Source: Candidatus Firestoneibacteriota bacterium (GTDB taxonomy: Bacteria; JACRDZ01). Taken from it: a stretch of DNA of 5,139 bases. The position numbers were made by a program, and so were the translations under genes. The stretch lies in NCBI GenBank assembly GCA_016212735.1, contig JACRDZ010000113.1, positions 1 to 5,139 of the forward strand, in the 5' to 3' direction. Of the stretch, positions 1-5,139 are shown piece after piece (within the stretch, counting starts at the first letter, position 1; each line of letters opens with the position of its first letter). The notes beneath the pieces are model-generated. The model saw nothing but the letters and a program-made list of their open reading frames with translations. It was not told where the DNA came from and ran no database searches.

Positions 1-14
1 AATTACGAGTCACG

Positions 15-23
15 AAGAGGGGG
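15..23 (+). promoter_or_regulatory. Strong Shine-Dalgarno of the adaptor gene
   Basis: The purine run AAGAGGGGG ends six bases before the ATG at 30 and fixes that start. The 29 bases upstream contain no recognisable -35/-10 pair. A TAA at 25-27 and another at 38-40 could each be the stop of an upstream gene that ends at or overlaps this start, but too little sequence is present to choose. The gene is therefore likely internal to an operon that begins outside the window. Confidence 0.7.
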
Positions 24-29
24 TTAATT

Positions 30-1472
30 ATGCAAAATAAAATTATTCTTTTAGTGCTGATTATAATATTTTTATTAAATATATCGTGCAGCAATAAAAA
101 AGATGTGCCATCACAAACTGTATCTAAACCGATAGAGGGGCAGGATACAGCTCCTTTAGTAAGAATAATTTCGGCAAAACACGGTACTATTGAAGAGAAA
201 CTGCAGGTCACAGGTAGCATGGAAACATGGGATGATGTGAAAATAAGTGCAAAAATACCGGGAAAAGTCACAAAAGTATTTTTTGACGAAGGTGACTATG
301 TGAAAGATGGGGATATCCTGTTTCAAATTGAAGATACTGAAATTAATATACAGCTTCGACAGGCTCTTATGAGCATAAAATCCACAGAAGTCCTGATTAA
401 TAAAGCCCGCATGGGGATTAAGCTCATGGATGATAAGATTGCTGTTATGCTTAAACAGTCAGAGGCTGGAGTTGAAGTTCAAAAAGCAATATTTACTAAA
501 GTAAAAGCTGGGGCGCGGCAGGAGGAAAAAGATCAGGCTAAATTGGGAGTAGAGCAGGCGCATATAACTTTAGATAATGCGAAAACAAGTTATGAACGTT
601 TGGAAAAATTATTTAAATCCGGTACTGTTCCTAAACCTCAGTATGAAGTTGCCAAACTGCAATACGATCTTGCGGAATCGAGATTGAAACTCTCAAAAGA
701 AATGCAAAATCTTATTGAGGCTGGAGCGCGTGATGAAGATAAAGCTGCTGCAGAGGCCAGTCTTAATGCTTCACAGGCTGCGCTTGAAATGGTTGAGACA
801 ACAAAACAGGAAAAAACTATTCTTGAAGAAGATATAAAAAATCTAGAAATTCATTTGTCCCAAGCCAGGCTTGCACAGGAACTAATTCAAACCACACTTG
901 AAAACACAAAAATCACATCTCCGATGAGCGGAGTTGTAATTAAAAAGACTATTAATCATGGAGAAATGACAGCGCCTGGAGTTCCTGTATTTTTTATTTC
1001 AAAATTAGATCCGCTGAAACTTAAAACTGAAATCCCTGAAAATGAAATATCTAAAATTAAAATCGGGCTTCTGGCAGAATTGGTGCTTGATGCATATCCA
1101 GATAAAATTTTTACAGGTAAAATAAGTCATATTAATCCAATACTTAATCCTAATTCCCGAACATGCGGTATTGAAATAAAGATTACTAATAGCTCTGGAC
1201 TTTTAAAACCAGGTATGTTCTCTCGAATCACAATAAATACAGGGAAAAAAGATAATGCTCTGCTTATTCCTCGAGATGTTCTTATAGAAAATAATAATAA
1301 ATTTCAACTTTTTTTAGTTAGAAATGAAACAACAGTTTTAAACAGCGTTAAATTGGGTTTATTTCAGGATGAAAGTGTTGAAATACTTGAGGGTGTTAAT
1401 GAAGAAGATGAAATTATTTCTGTAGGCAAGGAATACATAAAAGATGGAATGAAGGTCAGGGTGATGGAATAG
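30..1472 (+). CDS. RND efflux periplasmic adaptor (HlyD/AcrA-type membrane fusion protein), probable lipoprotein
   Basis: This is the periplasmic adaptor that joins the downstream RND permease to an outer-membrane TolC-like channel. The 480-residue protein starts with K4, a hydrophobic stretch at 5-19 and Cys20 in the sequence NISC. That is an imperfect lipobox (Asn at -3), so lipid anchoring is likely but not certain. Residues 67-101 form the first half of the biotinyl-lipoyl-like domain (KIPGKV, then EGDYVKDGD), and residues 293-325 form the second half (TSPMSGVV, then HGEM). A long charged, Ala/Leu-rich helical hairpin lies between them (about 104-291). A beta-barrel (about 328-402) and a C-terminal membrane-proximal domain follow. 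At the predicted hairpin tip, R190 and L194 match the first two residues of the AcrA RxxxLxxxxxxS TolC-docking motif, while the Ser position is Pro201. The motif AGAR-x-E-x-K occurs twice, at 160-167 and 231-238. The hairpin is much longer than AcrA's. The stop is 21 bases before the permease gene, which supports co-transcription. The substrate cannot be told from the adaptor. Confidence 0.93.
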   Translation: MQNKIILLVLIIIFLLNISCSNKKDVPSQTVSKPIEGQDTAPLVRIISAKHGTIEEKLQVTGSMETWDDVKISAKIPGKVTKVFFDEGDYVKDGDILFQIEDTEINIQLRQALMSIKSTEVLINKARMGIKLMDDKIAVMLKQSEAGVEVQKAIFTKVKAGARQEEKDQAKLGVEQAHITLDNAKTSYERLEKLFKSGTVPKPQYEVAKLQYDLAESRLKLSKEMQNLIEAGARDEDKAAAEASLNASQAALEMVETTKQEKTILEEDIKNLEIHLSQARLAQELIQTTLENTKITSPMSGVVIKKTINHGEMTAPGVPVFFISKLDPLKLKTEIPENEISKIKIGLLAELVLDAYPDKIFTGKISHINPILNPNSRTCGIEIKITNSSGLLKPGMFSRITINTGKKDNALLIPRDVLIENNNKFQLFLVRNETTVLNSVKLGLFQDESVEILEGVNEEDEIISVGKEYIKDGMKVRVME

Positions 1473-1493
1473 CCTATATTAGAGGATTTTTAC

Positions 1494-4400
1494 ATGAAGC
1501 TTCCAGAATTTAGTGTTAAAAAACCAGTTACAACATTAATGATTTTTATTTCAATAATAGTATTGGGTGCAGTGTCTTACTCGATGCTTGGCATTGATTT
1601 AATGCCAAAATTGGAAGTACCTGCAATTTCTGTTATTACAACTTATCCCGGTGCAGGAGCGCTTGATGTTGAGACAAACATAACTACTAAAATTGAAGAA
1701 TCTGTCGGCACTATACAGGGACTGGATAAAGTTGAATCCGTTTCTCAGGAAGGGTTATCAGTGGTATCTGTCAAATTTGACTGGGGACAGGATATGGATG
1801 CTGCAGCAAATGATATACGCGATAAAATAGCAATTACAAAACCAAATCTTCCTGAAGATGCTAACGATCCCATTATTTTTAAATTTGACCTTTCTATGAT
1901 GCCTGTTTTGTTCATTGGAGCTAATGCAGGTCCCAGTTATCCAGAATTGCAAACAATTTTGCAGAAAAAAATTGTTGATCCTTTAAAAACTGTACCAGGT
2001 GTTGCTACAGCTTTTATGCGCGGCGGTATTCAAAAGCAGATAAGAGTTGATCTGGATCTTAAAAAATTAGATGCATATAATTTAAGTACAGGACAAATTG
2101 CCAATGCTCTTAAAAATCAAAATATTAATATGCCTGCAGGACATCTTGAATCAGGACAAACTGACTTTCTTATTAGAACTCCGGAAGATTTTGCAGATGT
2201 AAATCAAATAAAAAACGTTACAATCGCAGTTAAAAATGGCGCATCTATTTATTTAAAAGATATAGCAACTATATTTGAAGGATTCAGAGAAAAGACAAGA
2301 GAAATGAAGATTGAGGGTAAAGACGGCATATTGATAATGGTGCAAAAGCAATCCGGAGCAAATACAGTTGATGTATGTACAAAAGCAAGACAAAAAGTTG
2401 AAGAATTAAAAAAGAATCTTCCAAAAGATATTAATATCAAAGTTATTACAGATTCATCTGACCAGGTAAAAAAATCTATTAACAACCTTTTAAAAACACT
2501 TTATATTGGCGGGATACTGGTTATTTTAGTACTTTATTTTTTCCTGCGAAATCTTCGTTCAAGCTTAATTGTCGCATCAGCTATTCCAACCTCTCTTATT
2601 ATTGCTTTTATTTTTTTGTACTTTAACGGCTACACAATAAATATAATGTCTCTTTCAAGTCTTGTCATTGCAATTGGCATGGTTGTCGATAACTTTATTG
2701 TTATTCTTGAAAATATTTATTCCTACAGGGAACGCGGTGTACGTAAGAAAGAAGCTGCAATGATCGGTGCATCAGAAGTTGGTATTTCTGTCATGGGGTC
2801 AACTTTTACAACTGTTGTAGTTTTTCTACCCATGATTTTCACATCCGGGTTTACCGGTATTATTTTTAGACAGCTTGCTTTTGTTGTTTCCATTACAATC
2901 ATGGCTTCTTTATTCGGAAGCCTGACTCTTGTACCCATGTTATGTTCTTTATATTTAAAAATCCCAGGTCAGGAAGTAGAGGGCTCATCAAAACTTTACC
3001 AAAGATTCTACAACATTACTGATAAATGGCTTTCAGGTATGGATAGACAATACAGCAAACTAATTGGACAGAGTCTGCGTCACCGAAAAATTGTTATTTT
3101 TGGAACTTTCATATTATTCATATTGACAATAGCTTTAATGAAACAAGTGGGGACTGAATTTATGCCATATCAGGATAATGCACAAATCCAGATATCAATT
3201 GAAATGCCTGTTGGAACCAAGGTAAGCGAAACAGGGAAAGTAGTAATGGCAATACAGAATATTGCAATCAAAAATACACCGGGTGTTGTTTCATATTTCT
3301 GCAACTGGGGTTATGGATCAGAAGGATTGATGTCAGCATTTGGCGGTGAGGAAGGTACAAATATAGGAAGGATTACAATAAGATTGGTTAGCAAAGATTA
3401 TCGTGAAAAGAATGTAAAACAAATAATTACAGAATTAAGGCCTTTCTTAAAACAATTTCCTGGCGCGAAAATACGATTCTCAACAGAAGATTTTATGGCG
3501 CGGATGATGTCCGGCGGAGGAAAGCCTTTAGTTCTTGAACTGCGTGGTTATGATTTAACAGATGGTAAAGAATTGGCTCTAAAAGTCGCTGATACAATGG
3601 GAACAGTCGAAGGGATCAAAGATATAGAAATAAGCCGCAAAGAAGGAAGACCTGAAGCGCAAATTGAAATCGACAGGTTAAAAGCATCGCAATTAGGGCT
3701 TGATATTCAAAATATTGCACGGACTATGCGTGATTATCTTGATGGGGTAAGCGCAACTAAGTTCCGCAGAGCAGGGGATGAGTATGATGTTTATCTAAGG
3801 CTTAAAGAAAGTGACAGAAAAAGCTTCTCAAAATTAGAGAATATGTTTGTATATAATACAAAAAGTGAAAAAATAAAACTGTCGAGCATCGCAAAAATTA
3901 AATATAACTATGGTCCTGTGAAAATTGAACGTACATATCAGGAAAGGGTTATTCGTGTTACTGCAGATATATTCGAACGTGATCTGGGAAGTACTGTAAA
4001 AGAAATTGAGAGTAAATTAAAAAATATAAAAATCCCGGATGGATTTACAATAAAATTTGGCGGCGCACGTGAAGAACAGCAAAAGTCATTTCGTCTTTTA
4101 TTTCTCGCTCTTATTCTCGGGATTATTCTTGTTTATATGGTCATGGCATCGCAATTTGAATCATATAGAGGTCCTTTTATAATACTCTTTGCTGTTCCTC
4201 TTGCGTTAATGGGAACAGTATGGTTTTTATTTATTTTTGGAGAGCATTTATCAGTTGTTTCTTTTATCGGGATGATTATGCTTGTTGGAGTTGCAGTTAA
4301 CAACGCTATAGTGCTTATAGATTATACTAATATTTTAAAAGCAAGAGGATACAGCGTATTTGATGCAGCATCTGAAGCCGGACGGGCAAGACTGCGTCCG

Positions 4401-4598
4401 ATACTTATGACAACAATTACAACACTTTTCGGTTTATTGCCATTGGTAACGAATAAAGGCGAAGGTTCTGAATCGTGGCGGCCATTGGGAGTTTCGGTTA
4501 TTGGTGGACTTTTAGTATCTACTATTATTATATTTATATTTATACCTGTGCTGTATTCAATTTTTGAGGAAAGAATGAAGAAAAAAGTTGAAAAATAG
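1494..4598 (+). CDS. RND family efflux permease (ACR_tran / AcrB-like, HAE-type)
   Basis: This is the inner-membrane trimeric pump, normally an ion-driven antiporter that passes substrate to the adaptor and outer-membrane channel. At 1034 residues it is full length for the family (AcrB has 1049). The layout is typical: TM1 (about 12-31), a periplasmic porter domain (about 33-330), TM2-TM6 (about 333-485), a cytoplasmic linker rich in charge (about 488-530), TM7 (about 533-549), a second porter domain (about 552-863) and TM8-TM12 (about 866-1024). Family motifs include GIDLMPKLEVP near TM1 and RARLRPILMT at the start of TM11. In TM4 the AcrB Asp407-Asp408 pair is D399-N400. In TM10 Lys940 is N936 (VAVNNAIVLIDY). 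Arg971 and Thr978 are kept as R966 and T973. The TM4 sequence VVDN is not the VDGAV form of CzcA/CusA metal pumps, so a hydrophobic or amphiphilic substrate is more likely than a metal, but the actual substrate is unknown. AGAGGA at 1481-1486, seven bases upstream, supports the ATG. Confidence 0.95.
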   Translation: MKLPEFSVKKPVTTLMIFISIIVLGAVSYSMLGIDLMPKLEVPAISVITTYPGAGALDVETNITTKIEESVGTIQGLDKVESVSQEGLSVVSVKFDWGQDMDAAANDIRDKIAITKPNLPEDANDPIIFKFDLSMMPVLFIGANAGPSYPELQTILQKKIVDPLKTVPGVATAFMRGGIQKQIRVDLDLKKLDAYNLSTGQIANALKNQNINMPAGHLESGQTDFLIRTPEDFADVNQIKNVTIAVKNGASIYLKDIATIFEGFREKTREMKIEGKDGILIMVQKQSGANTVDVCTKARQKVEELKKNLPKDINIKVITDSSDQVKKSINNLLKTLYIGGILVILVLYFFLRNLRSSLIVASAIPTSLIIAFIFLYFNGYTINIMSLSSLVIAIGMVVDNFIVILENIYSYRERGVRKKEAAMIGASEVGISVMGSTFTTVVVFLPMIFTSGFTGIIFRQLAFVVSITIMASLFGSLTLVPMLCSLYLKIPGQEVEGSSKLYQRFYNITDKWLSGMDRQYSKLIGQSLRHRKIVIFGTFILFILTIALMKQVGTEFMPYQDNAQIQISIEMPVGTKVSETGKVVMAIQNIAIKNTPGVVSYFCNWGYGSEGLMSAFGGEEGTNIGRITIRLVSKDYREKNVKQIITELRPFLKQFPGAKIRFSTEDFMARMMSGGGKPLVLELRGYDLTDGKELALKVADTMGTVEGIKDIEISRKEGRPEAQIEIDRLKASQLGLDIQNIARTMRDYLDGVSATKFRRAGDEYDVYLRLKESDRKSFSKLENMFVYNTKSEKIKLSSIAKIKYNYGPVKIERTYQERVIRVTADIFERDLGSTVKEIESKLKNIKIPDGFTIKFGGAREEQQKSFRLLFLALILGIILVYMVMASQFESYRGPFIILFAVPLALMGTVWFLFIFGEHLSVVSFIGMIMLVGVAVNNAIVLIDYTNILKARGYSVFDAASEAGRARLRPILMTTITTLFGLLPLVTNKGEGSESWRPLGVSVIGGLLVSTIIIFIFIPVLYSIFEERMKKKVEK

Positions 4599-4610
4599 GG
4601 GAAAAATATG

Positions 4611-4669
4611 AACCACAGAGGTCACAGAGGTTTTTTAAAATTTAAAAAAAATCTCTGTGTTCTGTGGTT
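4611..4669. repeat. CACAGAG-type palindromic repeat, strong intergenic hairpin
   Basis: The arms are AACCACAGA (4611-4619) pairing with TCTGTGGTT (4661-4669), CACAGAG (4623-4629) pairing with CTCTGTG (4653-4659), one G.T pair (4630/4652), and six T at 4631-4636 pairing with an A run at 4644-4651. The only interruption is an internal loop of GGT opposite a single T. About 23 pairs form in total. The left arm also holds a direct doublet of the unit CACAGAGG. From memory, similar CACAGAG palindromes are scattered between genes in many environmental bacterial genomes, which makes this an interspersed element and not a custom operator. Its position between permease and PII-like gene means it may act as an mRNA stabiliser or partial terminator. 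The U-tract right after the stem is weak (TTTT at 4673-4676, after AAC), so a classical intrinsic terminator is doubtful. Confidence 0.85.
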
Positions 4670-4695
4670 AACTTTTGACATTACCGTTGAAAAAT

Positions 4696-4701
4696 AAAGG
4701 A
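4696..4701 (+). promoter_or_regulatory. Shine-Dalgarno that sets the PII-like start at 4708
   Basis: AAAGGA in this position is followed by six bases and then ATG at 4708. A TTG at 4675 in the same frame would extend the protein by 11 residues, but it has no Shine-Dalgarno (the preceding bases are the palindrome arm and a T run). The added residues also do not belong to the beta-strand that normally opens this fold. The ATG is preferred. Confidence 0.8.
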
Positions 4702-4707
4702 TTAAAT

Positions 4708-4998
4708 ATGAAAAAAATAACTATTGTTTATAATTCTGCTATAAAAGATGAAATTATGGATCTTTTAGAACAATGCGGGATAAAAAGTTATACAAGAATA
4801 GAAAATGTTTTTGGATCAGGGAAAACATCCGGACCTCATCTGGGAACAAATGTCTGGCCAGGAAATAATGATTTCATTATAGTAGTAGTAGAAGATTCCA
4901 TTAAAAACATTTTTATGGAAAAAATTAAACCTCTTAAAGCTTCACTAGCAAAAGAAGTGTTAAAAGCTTTTGTTGAAAATGTGGAAGAAATTATTTAA
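4708..4998 (+). CDS. PII-like (PG0823-type) small protein associated with RND efflux
   Basis: The product is a 96-residue cytoplasmic protein without a signal peptide or membrane segment. Its predicted order is strand (3-8), helix (11-23), strand, long loop, strand (55-62), helix (64-80) and strand (84-92). That is the ferredoxin-like beta-alpha-beta-beta-alpha-beta plan of the GlnB/PII superfamily, whose members are usually trimers that bind a small ligand between subunits. The loop that corresponds to the PII T-loop is rich in Gly and carries the distinctive run GSGKTSGPHLGTNVWPGNN (36-54), with H44 and W50. From memory this G-P-H-x-G-T-x-x-W-P-G pattern marks the PG0823-like family, often encoded beside RND transporters. 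It lacks the uridylylated Tyr context of GlnB/GlnK, so a nitrogen role is not indicated. It lies 109 bases after the permease stop, beyond a strong palindrome, which may set its level relative to the pump. Ligand and target are unknown. Regulating or sensing for the pump is an inference from context. The N-terminus was chosen by its Shine-Dalgarno. Confidence 0.8.
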   Translation: MKKITIVYNSAIKDEIMDLLEQCGIKSYTRIENVFGSGKTSGPHLGTNVWPGNNDFIIVVVEDSIKNIFMEKIKPLKASLAKEVLKAFVENVEEII

Positions 4999-5012
4999 AA
5001 CATATTTTCTAA

Positions 5013-5139
5013 GAGGCTGTGACGAAATAACTTACGCATTCAGGCGCTCAGATTCTGGTCAGATTTGGCTGATCCGATTGAGCAAAATCTGAGGCGTAGC
5101 ACATAGCTACGTTGAGGATTTTGCGATTGAGGATCGGAC
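5013..5139. repeat. Partial palindromic, MITE-like element with a long hairpin (cut by window end)
   Basis: Fourteen bases after the PII-like stop the composition changes to about 47% GC from much more AT-rich coding DNA. Bases 5067-5100 pair with 5106-5139 in perfect register around the loop ACATA (5101-5105), so every pair sums to 5206. Watson-Crick blocks are GATCC/GGATC, GCAAAATC/GATTTTGC and CGTAGC/GCTACG. The stem reaches the last base of the window, so the element probably continues. If the symmetry holds to GAGGCTGTGACG at 5013, the right end would be near 5193. Upstream of the stem, TCAGATT occurs twice, 11 bases apart (5048-5054, 5059-5065). No protein-coding signal was seen here. 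A MITE, an IS end or a structured interspersed repeat are all possible. It may also serve as the operon's transcription end. Confidence 0.7.

Larger units (their letters stand above)
4587..4712 (+). repeat. Near-direct repeat of a stop/SD/ATG junction flanking the palindrome
   Basis: Bases 4587-4612 and 4686-4712 align with 22 identities in 27 columns (four mismatches, one gap). Each copy runs from GTTGAAAAATA through a stop codon, a GG-containing Shine-Dalgarno and ATGAA. The first copy is the real permease stop, where the protein ends VEK. The second gives the real start of the PII-like gene. The palindrome at 4611-4669 lies between them. This could be a duplicated target or junction, or convergence of AT-rich translation signals. 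Confidence 0.4.

Noticed and set aside
1758..2938. Open frames on the - strand inside the permease gene (1758-1952, 2249-2485, 2723-2938)
   Set aside because: They lie wholly inside a full-length conserved permease, show no recognisable domains, and have compositions expected of antisense shadows.
1494..4598. Heavy-metal (CzcA/CusA) type pump
   Set aside because: TM4 reads VVDNFIVILEN and not the VDGAV form of metal pumps. A metal role suggested only by the PII-like neighbour is too weak to name.
4611..4676. Classical rho-independent terminator after the permease
   Set aside because: The stem is strong, but the T tract (4673-4676) is short and separated from the stem by AAC. The next gene follows directly in the same direction, so full termination is not supported.
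4675..4707. TTG start giving an 11-residue longer PII-like protein
   Set aside because: It has no Shine-Dalgarno, while AAAGGA sits six bases before the ATG at 4708. The extension adds residues before the first beta-strand that the family does not need.
4675..4708. Perfect TTGACA -35 box as an internal promoter for the PII-like gene
   Set aside because: No acceptable -10 lies 16-18 bases downstream (AAGGAT, AGGATT and GGATTA there). The only TA-rich hexamer, TAAATA, is at 22 bases and overlaps the start codon.
5013..5139. CRISPR array or tRNA-like gene at the right edge
   Set aside because: There are no regularly spaced identical repeats and no cloverleaf or T-loop motif. The structure is a single long hairpin.

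Overview
The window holds the distal part of a tripartite RND efflux operon, all on the + strand. The genes, in order, are a periplasmic adaptor lipoprotein (30-1472), an RND inner-membrane permease (1494-4598) and a small PII-like / PG0823-type cytoplasmic protein (4708-4998). Each gene has a clear Shine-Dalgarno sequence 6-7 bases before its ATG. The first two genes are 21 bases apart. No promoter is visible and only 29 bases precede the adaptor, so the transcript probably starts upstream. An outer-membrane TolC-type partner is not in the window.

The host is a Gram-negative (double-membrane) bacterium, because an RND pump with a long coiled-coil adaptor needs an outer membrane. The coding DNA is AT-rich with many A/T-ending codons. 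The lineage cannot be fixed from this sequence. An anaerobic or environmental group such as Desulfobacterota or a related phylum is only a guess from the overall style of genes and repeats.

Two non-coding structures stand out. The first is a 59-base palindrome (4611-4669) between the permease and the PII-like gene, built from CACAGAG units. It is flanked by two similar copies of a stop/SD/ATG junction. The second is at the right edge (about 5013-5139): a stretch of higher GC (about 47%) that forms a bulge-free hairpin centred on 5103. Every non-Watson-Crick position in that hairpin is G.T, G.A or T.T. It looks like the left part of a palindromic, MITE-like interspersed element cut by the window end.

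Functionally, the permease and adaptor would export a hydrophobic or amphiphilic compound across both membranes. The permease belongs to a branch in which two proton-relay residues of AcrB are replaced by Asn (N400 and N936). The PII-like protein is probably a cytoplasmic sensor or regulator linked to the pump. That link is inferred from gene order and from the PII-like fold and is not proven.
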